Assembly: GCA_015501055.1 (NCBI GenBank)
Contig: JADNYV010000013.1
Span: 1 to 64,000, forward strand
Direction of reading: 5' to 3'
Length of the DNA stretch: 64,000 nucleotides
DNA from: Mucidula mucida
Lineage: Eukaryota > Basidiomycota > Agaricomycetes > Agaricales > Physalacriaceae
In this document: positions 21,385 through 34,086 of the stretch, piece after piece
Position numbering within the stretch: position 1 is the stretch's first letter
Layout of the letters: every line of letters begins with the position of its first letter
Program-made: the position numbers and the translations under genes
Notes under the pieces: model-generated
The model's database searches: none
Seen by the model: the letters and a program-made list of their open reading frames with translations, nothing else
Told to the model about the DNA's origin: nothing

Positions 21385-22490
21385 ATATTGGTCCCCTACG
21401 CTGATGATCACAATAACTGGTGCCTCATGAAATGTTGGGCTCTCTCCAACTGCAAAGGCTCCATCATTAATCCCTGCGAGGTTTCCAATATTGCACTGAA
21501 CATGTGATCCAAGTGAACCCGCTAGAACCCAGTAAATGGAAGGGCATTGATAATATTACCATTGTAGATCGCTTGAGATCGGGGCGGTCTTGTGAGTTGG
21601 TTTGTGTAGAAAGTAGTTGAACATCTATGCTGATGCAGTCCAACAGGAGCGAGCACCGATTAGATGTTGGTGTTACTCTCGGTCTGGTTGGCAAATGGGG
21701 TCCATTGATTTGCACAATCATTGCAATTGTTGAAGACCCTAAACTTGCCTTGCATTATCATGATGCTGCTACAGAGGCAAGCCGTACCTTGGCTGTGATG
21801 CTCTCCTCTCCACTTGTTTTATCCAAGTAGGGCACTTGCCAACAAGTCCAAGTAGCTGCAGCGTCCTTTTGATTTGACCAGGGGATGGTTTCCTTGCATC
21901 ATTGGCGGCAAGTATTATCCCAACCAAGTTTTTATCCGAGTTTTTTGACTTGCATCCACGGAGTCCCACATCAGCTCAGCGTTCAATCAACCTCTATGAA
22001 TGGCTCAGAGGCTCACACTCCCTGACACATACAATTCATTGGATGCACAAAGCGGTGATGCATTTTCGTTTGTGTACTGCCGGGAACGGTATACGCCTCG
22101 ATGGGATACCAAAGCAAGAACAAATTTATTTGAGGCCATCCAATCATGTCCTTTCAGGCACCGAGGGGCGTGCGCCTACAGCCCAGTCCTTTTACTGGGC
22201 GCCATTGGGTATCGATTATCCTGGAATTGACGGGATTCTTGGGGAATCCAACTTTACAAGCGGCAACTTTAGCGGATTATGTAGATCCCCATGACGGACT
22301 CCAGCAGGCTTAGACGGCTGCGTCTAGTCGGAAACAAAGTCATTGGAATTATGTTCTTGTTTGTATGAGCCGGAAAGATGTCGAGGAGCTCTTGGATCTT
22401 GTTGTGCCACATCTGGCAGACTTGACAGTGGGGGGGGGGAACCAGTGCCCCGTGAAGGTGTGGGTTTGTGTCACAGAGCGTTATTGACAC
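21385..22490 (+). pseudogene. P-loop-like family, degraded copy 3
   Basis: Aligns with exons 2 and 3 of the full copy from NCWALS onward. Recognisable pieces are LGLVGKWGP, the exon 2-3 intron (donor TTGTGAGTTGG), the TAQSFYW region and the terminal DLTVG. Stops and frameshifts occur throughout, for example a TAG within the DGLQQA segment. The P-loop region is missing. It forms the right border of the island, just before DBP3. Confidence 0.75.
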
Positions 22491-22564
22491 TTTCGTGAAT
22501 CCGCGGTTTATTACTACTGTACAAAATCTTGAAACTTCATGAGACAACTCTATTCATCGACAGC

Positions 22565-24644
22565 TTAAAACACGATCTTTTTACGATGCGTAGGCGCAAT
22601 ATCATCTCTAAAGAACGCCCCATACGCACTATGCTCCTTCTTCTTGATCGTCATCGGGAACTTTGCCTGCAGCTTTGCCGACTCGCTCTCAAACCCGCCG
22701 TCCGTCAGCAGCTTCGCATATTCGCCCGCCAGGCCCTTCTCGTAGGGACCTGTGCCAGTGAAGAACGTGATCGCCTTCCCCGAACGACCGCCACGTCCCG
22801 TCCGCCCAATGCGGTGGACGTAGTCCTCGACTTTGAGCGGGAACGTGTAATTGATGACCACTTCGACGCCGGGGATGTCGAGTCCGCGGGCTGCGACGTC
22901 GGTCGCGACCATCACGTTCGTGCGCCCGGATTTGAACTCTTCGAGGGCGGCCGTGCGCGCTTGCTGTTTCATGTCGCCATGAAGCGCGCATACGCGATAG
23001 CCCTCGCGATGCACGGTATCGGCAACACGAGATGTCTCGGGCTTGTACAACGCGAAGACGAGAACGCGGACATCGGAGGGTTTGCCCTTTCCTGGAAGGA
23101 TAGCGCGAAGATGTTTGAGGAGACGTGCGCTATGAAGATAGTCAGAATAGCTGGAGATGTGAACGGGTCTTACTTACTCTTTGCTGCGCTCATCGTCGAA
23201 CACCTCGAGATGTTGCTCAACGCGACTGTTCGCAGTCAGGTCATCACTACCCACAGTAACGCGTGCAGGATCCCGCTGGAACGTACTCGCCAGCCGCCGG
23301 ATCGCCTCGGGCCACGTCGCACTGAACATCATCGTCTGCCTCTCCTCCTTGGGCTTGGTATACCCAATAATTTGGCGGATGGCATTCTCAAACCCTTGAT
23401 CCAACATCCGATCCGCTTCGTCCAACACTAAATAATCCACGCCGCCCAACTCACACGCGCCATCCGCGATGAGATCGAGTATCCGTCCAGGCGTGCCGAC
23501 GACGATGCGCGTGGTAACACCGTTCTTTTTCTTGTCAACATTCTGCAGGAGCCGGATCTGCGCATCTTTCGGCGCGCCACCATACACCGCGACGCTTCCT
23601 ATGCCGAAGGGCTTTCCGATCTCCACCAGCTGGTCATGCGTCTGCATGGCGAGTTCACGCGTCGGCGCTAAGACAAGCGTCGTAATGCCGTCTTGCGAGG
23701 GTGGGTGCGCGATGAGCTTGGCGAGGGCGGGTATACCAAAGGCGAGGGTTTTGCCTGAGCCTGTTTCGGCTATGCCGACGACGTCTCTACCTGCGAGAGC
23801 TGATGGCCATGCACAGGCCTGGATGGGGGTGGGTGCGGGGAAGCGGGAGAGTGGTGTGGATAGGGAAGAGGGGATAGGAAGAGCTGTGAAACTGAGATAA
23901 GGCGTTATTGGGGGTACACATGTTATGTGATTTTTGGTGAGGAACTCGGTGGCTTCAGAACTGGAGGCGGAGGGTGTGGCCTCGGAGGACTTGTCTTGCT
24001 TTTTCTTCTTGTCTGTCGCAGTTTTAGTATGTGTGAGTTGGAAAACAATGATCTCTTACGTTCTGAAGGAGTCGATTCAGTCGTATCGTCCCGTCTATGT
24101 TTCTTCTTCTTCTTCTCCGTCGAAGATTCGGCCTGCTGAGATTCTGTGTGAATGTTGAGATCAAGTATAAAAAGCCTGCATGACTCTGACCATCGACAAC
24201 CTGTTCAGCAATTGGTCCAGAATGGTCCCGTTTGCGCTTCTTCTTCTTTTCAACCAATGGTTCGACCGGTTGAGCATCTGCAAACTCCTTGAGTTATCAA
24301 AGTCAGATGTGCACGTCTGAGACGTACCTTCTACATCTGCCTCCTTAGACGTCGTATCCTCTATATGTTTCGACTTCTTTTTCTTCTTCTTCTTTTCTGG
24401 GTTTACTGCAGCTTTGATTGGAAATTTGCATAAGCAGTATGCAAACGTTTGAACACACCTTCAGCATCAACTTCATCCGTATGTTTTCTCTTCTTTTTCT
24501 TCTTTTCTAGACTGTTATCTAAATCTAACGCGTATAGCAGTTAACACAGCGGCACGTACATCAATTTAAAAATGTATAATGACCTTGTTTCTGTTGCTCT
24601 AGATCGACAGGGTCCTCCACCGTAGATTTGGACTTTTTGGACAT
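22565..24644 (-). CDS. DBP3: ATP-dependent DEAD-box RNA helicase DBP3
   Basis: Seven exons: 24584-24644, 24459-24524, 24328-24411, 24201-24277, 24060-24135, 23178-24012 and 22565-23129, giving 587 aa. The N terminus is a run of lysine clusters spread over small exons (EKKKKKRKHTDE, EKKKKKKKSKH, EKKKKRKRDH), a hallmark of Dbp3. The helicase core has AETGSGKT (209 is the Walker A Lys), APTRELA, TPGR, DEAD (319-322), SAT, then ATDVAARGLD and HRIGRTGR. The C terminus ends with KKKEHSAYGAFF, diagnostic for this subfamily. Dbp3 acts in nucleolar pre-rRNA processing for the 60S subunit. Confidence 0.94.
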
Positions 24645-25186
24645 GATGGGAAGGAGAAGAAAAATGACACAGCTACCGATCACATTGATCACGGCGCCAC
24701 GATCACCAACAATCCGGATTTCACACCTCTCAATCACTAAGAACGACACGCCCATCGTTAAACTTCTGGGATTGCAGCGGTATACTAGCAGTATCTGTCA
24801 CAATCCAGTGTCTGAAAGGGCTGAAGACGTGGAGGCTGAATACTGACATCTTTAAATGAGAGAAACAGGATACTGAGGCCTTGCCGCCAACTTGCCGCAC
24901 CTTTAATGTTGAATGACTGGCTGATAATCCAGGTCTGAGCCTTGTAAAGGCCCTTTGTAAATTCCCCACTTCATACCCATTACAATGCTCGAACCTGCAT
25001 TTCAACCCTGATTTTAGTGATGCTGAGTACTGTGTATTAAATGCTAAGTCTTTGAAAAGTATTGCAGACCTTGGCACGTGAAGTATCGCAGAGACTACTT
25101 GCCTAGCGAAATTTCTCCTCAACTGATGTCAAAGCACATACGTTAGTGAGGGTATTTACAGTACTAAAAGCGATTATATATATCAT
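24645..25186. other. Intergenic between DBP3 and the TPR/J gene
   Basis: 542 bases that must include the DBP3 promoter and the 3' end of the upstream co-chaperone gene. No exon or RNA recognised. Confidence 0.5.
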
Positions 25187-27012
25187 CTAGAATGAAAAGC
25201 CTTGCGAATACCCATGGGAATGACCAAAGCCGCCCCCTCTGGATCCCCCAAATCCACCACCAGAGAACTGCGCAAACAAGTTGGCAAGATCAGCCTGGCT
25301 CATCCCACCCATCCCGCCACCACCAAAGCCGCCATCGTTCAGCCCGTCCTCGTCATCGCCCATGTCGTACCTCTCCCTGCGATCCGGATCCGACAGCACA
25401 CTGTGCGCCTCCACGACGAGCTTGAACTTTTCCTCGTCACCACCTTTATCAGGATGGTGCTTCAAGCTCTCGCGGCGATACGCCTTCTTGATCTCGATCT
25501 CAGTGCAGTCGCGCTGGACGCCAAGGATCTTGTAGTAATCCTTCGTCTTACTGCGTTTCAAAGCCGCCTCGGCCTTTTTTAGGTCCGACTTGAGCTCGCG
25601 GATATCGCGTTCGCTTGAGTATCCAACATCGTCCTGCGCGTATTGGATAGCAGATTGGAAATCTGCGACAGCTTTATCGTAGACCTCGAGGTGAAGATGA
25701 ATGCGAGCACGCGTCCTGTATACTTTAAAGGACTTGGACGATAACAACAACGAAGCTTCGATATCCTCAAGTGCCTCTTCATGTTTATTCAACTGCAAAT
25801 ATATTAGACGGGTCACTGAAAGGGAGCAAGTTTGATACCTTGAGCAAGGTTGTTGCACGATTAGAGAGAAGGGTTGCACGAATTTGACCGCCCTTTCCTT
25901 CCTCTTCTGCACTTCCAATACGGCCAATCGCTTGACCATACTTCTCAATAGCCTGCTGGTGTTGGCCGAGTTTGAAAGCGTTGTTCCCTTCGTCCTTGAG
26001 ACGTTCTACATCTTTTATGCGCTTCCGGAGTCGCTGAGCAGGCTCATATGATGGATCGAGGCGCAACGCGTTACCCGCATGGGTTGCCGCTGCCGTGAGC
26101 TTTCCGTCGAGGAACAGCACCAGTCCCCGCAGCGATAACACTTCTGGAGAGTTTGGACTCATCCGAAGGGCATTGCTACACTGATGAGTATTCGATTGGC
26201 AGCGTGAAGGAGTTGAACACACTTTGCGGCTTGATTAGCGGCGTCCCAGTTACCCTTGGCAAGCTCAAGCTCGACTCGCCAGATTCTCCAGTCTGTTGGG
26301 ACCTCATCGCCCTCGGCCTCGATGCACTGCTCGCATTTCTCCAGCGACAAACGCGCCATGCCCCAGTCTTTCTTTGTGCGCGACGATTGAAAGTTGCGGA
26401 GATGCCCCTCTAGGTCATTCAGCTTCCTTCTGAGCTGTGTAACCGCGTCATCCTGAGGGTCAATAGTCTTCAACGTCGACAGCGCTGGTGTGGCCAAGCC
26501 TAGGGCAGCCTGACAGCGTGCCAGGCGGAGCAGTGTTTTCGCGGATGGAGATCGTGATTGTAAGGTGGCGGCCTGCTGACAGTCGTCGAGAGCACGTCGG
26601 AAGCGCTTCAAAGCCATACTTGAGGCGGCGCGATTCGTTAGGTAGGCTGGCTCGAGCGGGTTCAGTTCTGAAGGACGGCTGTCAGCGCGAGAGTAATGTA
26701 ACCATCCGGTCGTCTGCATGTACCTATCGCCTGTGTATAAAAGTCAATGGCCTCTGTGTATTTTTTGCTTCGAAAGGCGGCATTTCCTTGCTCCTTTATC
26801 TTTTCTGCGCGAGTAATGGGGTCTATTTCCTCTTTCACGGGAGCAGGCGCACTCTCCGGCTCGGGCGTGGGGGAGGCTGAGGCTGAGGGGACCGTTTCGG
26901 AGGGACTGCATATATCGAGGTCAATCCAAAGTCGACTTGGCTGTCTGGATACGCACCTTATCTCTGCCTCTTTTGCTGCTCGCCGCGCCATTTTCGTTTT
27001 CTTGCTAACCAT
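25187..27012 (-). CDS. TPR and J-domain co-chaperone (DNAJC7/TPR2-like)
   Basis: Five exons, 26957-27012, 26724-26905, 26223-26667, 25839-26175 and 25187-25792, close to 541 aa. Residues about 50-370 contain repeated TPR-like helices ([55 protein letters not shown]). The C-terminal part is a complete J domain, YYKILGV ... HHPDKGG, with the HPD triad at 453-455. It is followed by a Gly/Phe-rich tail ([13 protein letters not shown]). Proteins of this plan bind Hsp70 and Hsp90 through TPRs and stimulate Hsp70 through HPD, in the cytosol. An acidic linker rich in Pro and Ser follows the short basic N terminus. Confidence 0.92.
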
Positions 27013-28030
27013 TACGGAGGAATCAAAGTAATTGCTGTAATCGGAATTTTTGGCCGATTTGTTGGAGAGAAACGCTGTCGCCAAACAACGCGAACGCCGA
27101 CCCTTGACTACGTCGTTTATTGTGGCGAAAAACGGTCTGCAACGCGATAAAACGCGATGGTAAACAAGGCGAAGAACGCTGGCCACGGTCAATAACGATG
27201 AGCACGATGTAGCAAAGGCGATTTACTGACGATGAGCACGGTGGAGGTGGCAGAGGCCGAGATGGTGGTGGTTCAAAGTCAAGTTGCCAGACCGAGCAGT
27301 GAAGGAAACACGTGCTGATAATCAGCCCTTTAAGATGGTGCATTTATGCGCCTCATTCCTATAATCCTTCTATTTACATAAGAACAAAATCATTTCTTTC
27401 ATCAGACTTTCAAAATGAAACCTGCTTTGTGATCTATTCCACAGTGCAATAGCAGCGAACATTTGGTACGCAAACAATTTCGTCATGAACGCACATCTCG
27501 CAACTCAAATCACATCCGCCCGACGATCCACTGCTCGTTCCTCATCTGATGCATTCATCGAAACGCTCTGCGGTGGTGGCTACTCAATTTCGTGCCATTT
27601 GACGAAAAAGCTCCAGTAAAACATCAAGATCTCCGATGTAAGGAGTGGCGCAATTTTACTTGCCGCATGTATAAGAGAACATACAAATTGGATCGACCGT
27701 TCGAGTTCCATGTGTACGCGACATAACGATTGGAACTAAACAGAGGTTCAGGCCGGTGAAGATCTTGGCCGAGAACACCTGAAGTTGCCCACAGTGAAGA
27801 TCAGGACTCATTTAGAACTTGCCTGTTCAGGTGGGACTCGGAATTGGGAAAAGCTAATCAGAGGCAACCGTACGCCCAAGAGTCTAGCGGGAATATAGGT
27901 CCTTGGGAGTCTATTGTAAAAGCGTTGTGCATTTGAATTTTCAACTACCATCGCACCGAACAACCTTCGGACGCCACAAAACAGCAAAATCAGCCATCGG
28001 AACAAAAAAAATGTACACGAAATCAACGCA
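27013..28030. other. Intergenic, no gene seen
   Basis: About 1 kb holding the promoter of the TPR/J gene and the 3' region of ABHD copy B. Bases 27885-28020 match the 3' side of ABHD copy A (2485-2615). A 44-codon ORF at 27484 lacks any support. Confidence 0.45.
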
Positions 28031-29601
28031 CTACAGTCCCTGCCATTTCCCCTCATAAAGCGCATTCTGTACATTCTCATCAACGATCCCGCCGCCTGGA
28101 ACGACCTTACATCCAAGATCATCCCTTTCATCGACGCGTACGAACCCTTCCTTGTCGATATACGTAGCCGCACCCCTCTTCTCCAAAACAAAACGCTCTC
28201 CAGCCATCTCTAACCACTCAACAACGGGCTTCGTCACCCACCTTGAAGTCCCAAACAAACCAGGACCCTTCCCGAACCATCCCAAATGCCCACCACCAGC
28301 AGTGACGACCATGACAAGGTAAGGGTTATCGACATGTGCAGGAATCTTCCGTACGATAGGATCATCCGCTGCGTTGATCGTTAGCAGTGGTACTTCGACG
28401 GTCGGAAGCGCAGTATGGCTTGAGGCCCACTTGTAGTACTCCAAGATGTCGTCAAAGGGAAATAGTGGGGCTGGACCGCCAGTCTGGCTGGTGAACACTC
28501 TGTCGAAGTCGTCCAACCGCGGGTTCTTGAGGGCCAACGTGTCGTTCACAGCTTTGCTGACGCGCGTGTCAGGCCCGGTGGATAGGCCCTCAGCGTTCCG
28601 CTTCAAAAGCGTCATCAGATTCTTCGTCAAGCCCCGCGAATACAAGAAACGTCCAAGTAGCGTACTCTTGAGAGATACATTGTTGGCAGAGAGATTCCAT
28701 GGCTGTCACATAACATCCTCAGTGCTAACATGATTGATTGAGTGACAACGGAACTCACACAGCCTAAAACACACGCAGCAGGTATTCGGCTCTGATCTCG
28801 AGCTTCACCGAGATATTTCATGAGCACGTTGGCGCCTACGGAGAAGCCGAGGCCAAGCAAGGGAGCGTCTGGATAGCGATGAGCAAGATACATCAAGGCC
28901 TGCTGAAAATCATCTGTGCATCCTCCGGAATACCACTGCTGGGAGGTTATCGGAACACCGCCGCCTTACACAATATGTAAGTATGAGGAATCAAGCATTG
29001 TTAAATCAGACTCACAGCCTCGGGCATTTATCACGACGCCACGATATCCCAATCCCCCATTGTCGACAGGCGCACACGCAATGGACAATACACTCCTCAC
29101 GTAAGATTCGAAGCACCCGCCCGTTAGACCGGGAAGAACGACAACGATAGGTGTATCGTCCTTGAGCTGCGTTTGGTGATTGAGAGGTGCGAAATCCAGT
29201 CCTCTTTGTGATCGTCAATGTTAGTATAATTGTGGCAAAATACTCACAAAGTACCACCATCCAATAAGCCGAGATGTATGCTACGTTGTTATCAATCAAC
29301 GTCCTTGACTTTCGCATGCGGGCTCACTGACCGATGATACACAACACGATCAATCTTCCTGAAGTTTCCCGTCACGACATAGATAGTTTGAAGATGGCCA
29401 CTTCAACAATCGTAGGATCAGGATTTAGATGCACCAAGGGAGGCCCAAAACGTACCTGGACAACCACCACGGGGGTGTGAACTTTTGTAGGACTGCAGGA
29501 CAATACCGCGTCAAAGCGGTCCTCAGGTCACCGTCATTGAAGTCGGAGTCTTTCAGCTTGACAGACGCTGGGGAGGAGGGAAAGAATATCTTGCTGCTCA
29601 T
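28031..29601 (-). CDS. ABHD1/ABHD3/YheT-type alpha/beta hydrolase, copy B
   Basis: Six exons (29456-29601, 29332-29400, 29248-29280, 29016-29203, 28759-28964, 28031-28702) close to 437 aa. Exons 2-5 have exactly the lengths found in copy A. The start is the ATG at 29601 (MSSKIFFPSS). Family motifs are GHLQTIY, LTGLTGG with ESYVRS, the nucleophile in GLGFSVG, NAADDPI and GGGHLGW, so the triad is complete. Differences from copy A are mostly in the central lid region and the last ten residues. The protein is presumably an esterase or phospholipase of unknown substrate. The gene, its upstream spacer and the seven-TM gene beyond form a duplicated unit. Confidence 0.88.
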
Positions 29602-30212
29602 TGTGTGGGCACGGAAGGCCACGCCCAAGCGCTATTATATATTATAGAAACGCGTCCTTCTTTGATCATCATCGTGGACACATACACAGTTGCTGAAATG
29701 AGGTAAACACGGCAGTGATTCTGATCTTTCCCAGCCGAGAAGTGAAACGATGTCGCAGTGTGCAGAATCCTAGACGACATCAGAAATTTATCCATACCCG
29801 AAGTGAGGCGCTTACGAATAAAAAAGATCAGCTTCTCCCAGTTCGACAGATGAGCGCCGGGAAATTTCGTCCGCATTGATGCATGTCAACATCTCGATAT
29901 CAAGGAATTCTGTGCTGATCCAAAGACAAGAAAAGCATCGACAGGCGTAGATTTCCACGCATACCGTCTAGACCCCAGCATAGTTCAGGCAATACTCGTC
30001 ATGCAGCGTAACAACATTCCGGTACAAAGCAATGCTGTCCATCTTGGACACTTTGGCTGGCGTTGTAGTATGCAAATTCCCAAGTCGACATGATGGTTCC
30101 AAAGAGAGCCACGTGTGCCCGGCAACGCCGTCGGCTCAGGATATAGTTACACTGAGATAATCCTACATGATGCTCTCCAGCATCAAGATGCTCTCCACAA
30201 CAGATACATCTA
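29602..30212. other. Intergenic, duplicated from 4179-5349
   Basis: The first 200 bases, including TATATATTATA, match the upstream region of ABHD copy A closely; the remainder matches about half of that longer spacer. No gene recognised. Confidence 0.5.
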
Positions 30213-31662
30213 CTACGCATCCAAGTAGTCCTCCTTCGCGGCCTGTCTGATCGGCATCTCCAAAGCATCAGGTATCTGCCTAAGACTGTCCCGATTCTTC
30301 ATTCGCTTGACGAACAAGTCGCGGTAAAACTTCAAGATATCCTAATGCAAGATAAGCCCGCAACGAACTTGCGCGGAAGGCGAAACTCAACAGACCTTCT
30401 GTGTACCGAAAATGATAGCCACAACGATACAGACTGTATTGAGAGGGTGATCATCAGCTACCAGTGACATGGCACAATACTCAACCAACGTACAGGTTGG
30501 GAAGAAGAGCACATCATACGGAACTAACGCGCTCGTGGAGAGGAGCGCCACAGCACTCAAACTAACCATAAGTACACGATCATTAACCTCAAGTCGGTAT
30601 AGGGTGTGAGAACGCGATACTTACCTGATTCCCAGAGCGGTGTACAGAGAGAAAAGAAGAGCGCGGAAGAAGAGACTGGCTGGGAACATAGCATCATTTG
30701 TTGAACGATGCAAACCCAGCTCGTTTCTCGTCACGACTAGCATATGGAGCATGACAACTGTTGTGGGTCTGTCACTGACATGAACGTTCGGAAATTCAGA
30801 CGTGGCTTACGTTCCAGAATCAAGACGGCTAGAAATGCGAAGAGGCCGATGATACTAGTGATATAGTACCTTAAAGACTCTGGGTCAGCAAATACTGTGA
30901 GATCAGATTCCAACTAACGGGTACGACACCGTGGCGTGGCAGTAGACATGAGACGGGTTCCGTACGATTTTGTTGTGATCCAGAAGACCGGTCTTTGAAT
31001 GCAGACATCAGTACAGTAAACATGCTGGAGAGAGAGAGACAAAAACTAACCACGAAGACTTCGCACAATACCGTAAAGTAAAAGATGAGAGGTATCGCGA
31101 TGAACTAGACACGGAATGAGCCTGTCGGGCATATTTGCCAGACGTAACACTGTTTACCCATTGCGACGACTCGCGACGCCCCCCATGGCCAATAGTTCGC
31201 ACTGCATCGAATAAAACGACATACAGCTATCCAGACGATTATGAGCAATGCACGGAAGACAGGCGACGACGCAAAGTTCACCTCCACGGTGAATGACAAA
31301 GATAAACTGGATAACACGTTACTGAGTATACATCGCTGGAATCAATAGAGCTCACAGTACAGGTGCGCCGTAGATCAACGCCGCCTGCAATAGGCACAGC
31401 CCAAAAGCAAGCTCCTCTCCAAACTGACGGCCCACAGTCAGGAAGTAGGAGACGAAGTAAAAGAGACCATCAGCGCGAACCACGTCTTGAGTCGGTATAT
31501 CTCTGACGATCGCCAAGTCGGAACGAGTACAATGGCTATCATAACGAAGCCTATGACAACCATGGTGTCAAAGGCCGCTACGAGACCGTGGTAAAAACAG
31601 CCTTCTTGAGTCTTGCATGTAACTTGAGAGCACTAAAAGTACACACCAGAGAGCTCGTCCAT
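30213..31662 (-). pseudogene. GPCR-like seven-transmembrane protein, copy 3 (TM2 deletion)
   Basis: All eleven exons of the intact copy at 5350-6819 can be found, starting MDELS at 31662 and ending EDYLDA at 30213, with conserved intron positions and phases. Exon 2 lacks seven bases near 31465 compared with copies 1 and 2, which puts a TGA into the frame inside TM2. A possible rescue is a new 44-nt intron (GTCTCT...GTCAG) that would splice out TM2 and return to the frame at FGEE, but that would leave six membrane segments. Everything downstream is intact, so the damage is recent. The gene follows ABHD copy B. Confidence 0.65.
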
Positions 31663-32433
31663 GAGTCTAAATCAATTCGCCAGCGAGGGGAGAGTGAACG
31701 AAAGATGAAACGAGAGAAGACCCGGTATCCTGTCTGACTATATGAGAGACCGCTCTATCATCAAGATACTATGGGCCACATTTCCCAAAGATTCAAAGCT
31801 GAAAGATGGAACAACGAGACATGTTCGGATCCTGGTGATGTCGGCGAGAAGCGGGAAAGATGGAGCTAATTCTTTTCATCTGCCGACGATGGTATAGGAC
31901 GTACGCGAAGCCGGAATGATTGGTCCCGATGAATTGTCCACACGAGCAAGTTATTTGTGGTCGTCAATTTTCACCGCCTAGTCAAAGGAAGATTCTGCTA
32001 GGCGCAACATGTGCGTATGGTAAGCTTAAAGCCTGAACTGCAGAATAAGGACGGATTCCAGCCAATGCCTCGTGATGTGCAGTGGAATCTTCGTATATTG
32101 GGCAAACCCGTGAGCGTAACTACCATTCAGAAGGTATCTGTTGGCACCGTCAACATCGCGTATATACCTCCATAGAAAGACAAAGACTTTCAAATGAATA
32201 CGGGACACAAGCCTGGGACTTTTGACGCTGCAAGTCATCCAGAACAATAGCGCAGTATCAGGGAAATATGATGCGCTGTAACAGGAGACCCAGAAGAGCC
32301 CAGTGGGCTGTGCACATCGAGAGCAGATTGAGATTGTTGGCGTAGTTCGTCAAATAGTTCTCGTGGATCAGTCACAAGAAGTCACATCAATCGACACTGT
32401 CACGCGTTGACGCGTTCATCTCTCACCGCCATC
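31663..32433. other. Intergenic between seven-TM copy 3 and UMP1
   Basis: Bases 31663-31787 hold the conserved promoter block described for the seven-TM copies (TGATAGAGCGGT and TGGGAAATGTGGCCCA on the minus strand). Bases 32035-32260 share short blocks with 48400-49010. No gene recognised. Confidence 0.45.
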
Positions 32434-33043
32434 ATGGTCCGCAATCGTTGAGCATTTCCCGAGTTTTAGCTGAATTCTCTTTTAGGATCCATCATACAGA
32501 ATTGTACCCTCGGGTGCTGCCAAGACAGCCTCAGTACAGGAAACCGCTGGCAGCCTCGGTCTGCACGATACCCTGCAATATGGACCACGGACGATCGCCA
32601 CGGAAGTAAAGACAGAGAGTGGCTTGAAGGAGCGTCTAGAATCGGTGCGAACTCTGCTTTATTGGTGGTGCGCTTACTGACTGGCAAGTAGTGGGACGAG
32701 ACCCAGGATAACCTGAAGCTCACGATGCAGCGAAATGTGTATGGCATGCACGCCCCGATGCGGCTGTTGATGGAACGCAAGATCGTATCTGCAGTTCGTG
32801 TTTGCTCCTGAAAGAAGAGCTGTCTTTTGAGACTTCATAGAACCCCCATATGCCTGCGCTCCCTCAATCGAACCTCCATCTCGACATTCTAATGGGTCGC
32901 GACGAAACCATAGAACCCGGCGATATCTTTGGCGGTACGTCTGCGCGATTTTGTATTCTTTAATGTAGCTCATGAAGTTAGGTTTGGAGAATGGCGGTTC
33001 CTTGAACATTCATAGAGACATGGAGAAGAAGCGCAACATATAA
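32434..33043 (+). CDS. UMP1: Proteasome maturation factor UMP1
   Basis: Five exons, 32434-32436, 32486-32644, 32692-32793, 32841-32934 and 32982-33043, close to 139 aa, the usual size of UMP1/POMP. Exon 1 is only the ATG. Every intron is 47-49 nt. Features of the family are SLGLHDTLQYGPR near residue 30, the conserved core QRNVYGMHAPMRLLMERKIV, then NLHLDILMGRDETI, and the C-terminal IHRDMEKKRNI. UMP1 binds 20S half-proteasomes, coordinates beta-subunit processing and is degraded as the first substrate. The gene is split into pieces too small for an ORF scan; no single open frame shows it. Confidence 0.92.
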
Positions 33044-34086
33044 TATGTTTGTAAACGTTTTCAAATTGGTGTACAATCCGACCGAGTCCTACCTGATTGC
33101 TCTGCAACTTGATGAGTTTCTGCTTGTGTGGATAAATATTTTCTGTTATTCGCGTCACTAACCCTGACACTCAAAGACTCAGGCAGGCGAAGTCTAAGAG
33201 ACAGACGGCCACTCCCGCTTGTGTAAGTGATGCATCATTGTAAGTCTTTTCTTGGGGATCCCGATTGGGAAATCGCGTCCTGCTCGCGACCATCGCATCG
33301 CTCACTCTTTTTCTTCCCACCCTCAACGTGGTGAATTGTCTGGATCCGTATCCAGGTCCAGTTCAGCCTTCTACCCAAGTTGCTGGCTGCCCGAGGTGGT
33401 TTGATTTCCCCTCTACAGCCTGGTTTGGCATCACTTTTTTGCCTGTTGTCCTTTCTCCAGCGGGGACCTCAACCCCAAACCACCCGGTATCACTGATACT
33501 GGTCTCTCTCATCATGCATGTCGCCACTTAGCTTGGTTGACGATAGGCGCCAAATGTTGACTGGCGTCCGCGCTTGCTACTTTGCAGGCAGCAGCAGCAG
33601 TGCATAATACTTGTGGCAGTTTTCTTTGCTTACCGGATTTATGGGCTCCAATGATACGACGCTAGTGCTACGTGATTTGCATGATTTATCGCGTACACTG
33701 TTACGTCCACGCATATGGACGCGTCGGCAGACCGGTTGCTCCTGCTTTGACACTCTGACTCATGCTCTTGTTCGCACTTACGCGTCGCACGCTCGCAATA
33801 ACTGGCTTGACTTGTTCTGACTCACGTCCATTGTTCTCTCAGACTATATAAACCAGTTGTCCGTCTTGCGTCCCCCCAAACACTAGCTCGGTCAAGGTCA
33901 GGCTTCATGTATATGTGTTTCGTCATTTCAGGTCATACAGAGGTAAAGAAGAATAAGACTACAGGGTATTATAACGATACAGTGTTCTGGGGTTGTGGGG
34001 GGTATATGGGTGCAAATTGGGGTATCGAATGCATAGCGCGACAGCAATATAGGGGGAATGAAATGTGATTGGTCTTGGTGGTCGCG
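33044..34086. other. Intergenic, no gene seen
   Basis: An open stretch at 33265-33530 looks like a signal peptide followed by a Cys-containing segment but has no ATG and no splice model I trust. A TATATAA lies at about 33845. Nothing else recognised. Confidence 0.35.

Noticed and set aside
22529..23431. 300-aa plus-strand open frame
   Set aside because: It lies antisense to DBP3 exons 6-7 and mirrors their GC-rich codons; it has no family features.
33265..33531. Frame with a signal-peptide-like hydrophobic start
   Set aside because: It begins with TTG, has no ATG or plausible upstream exon, and ends in low-information sequence.
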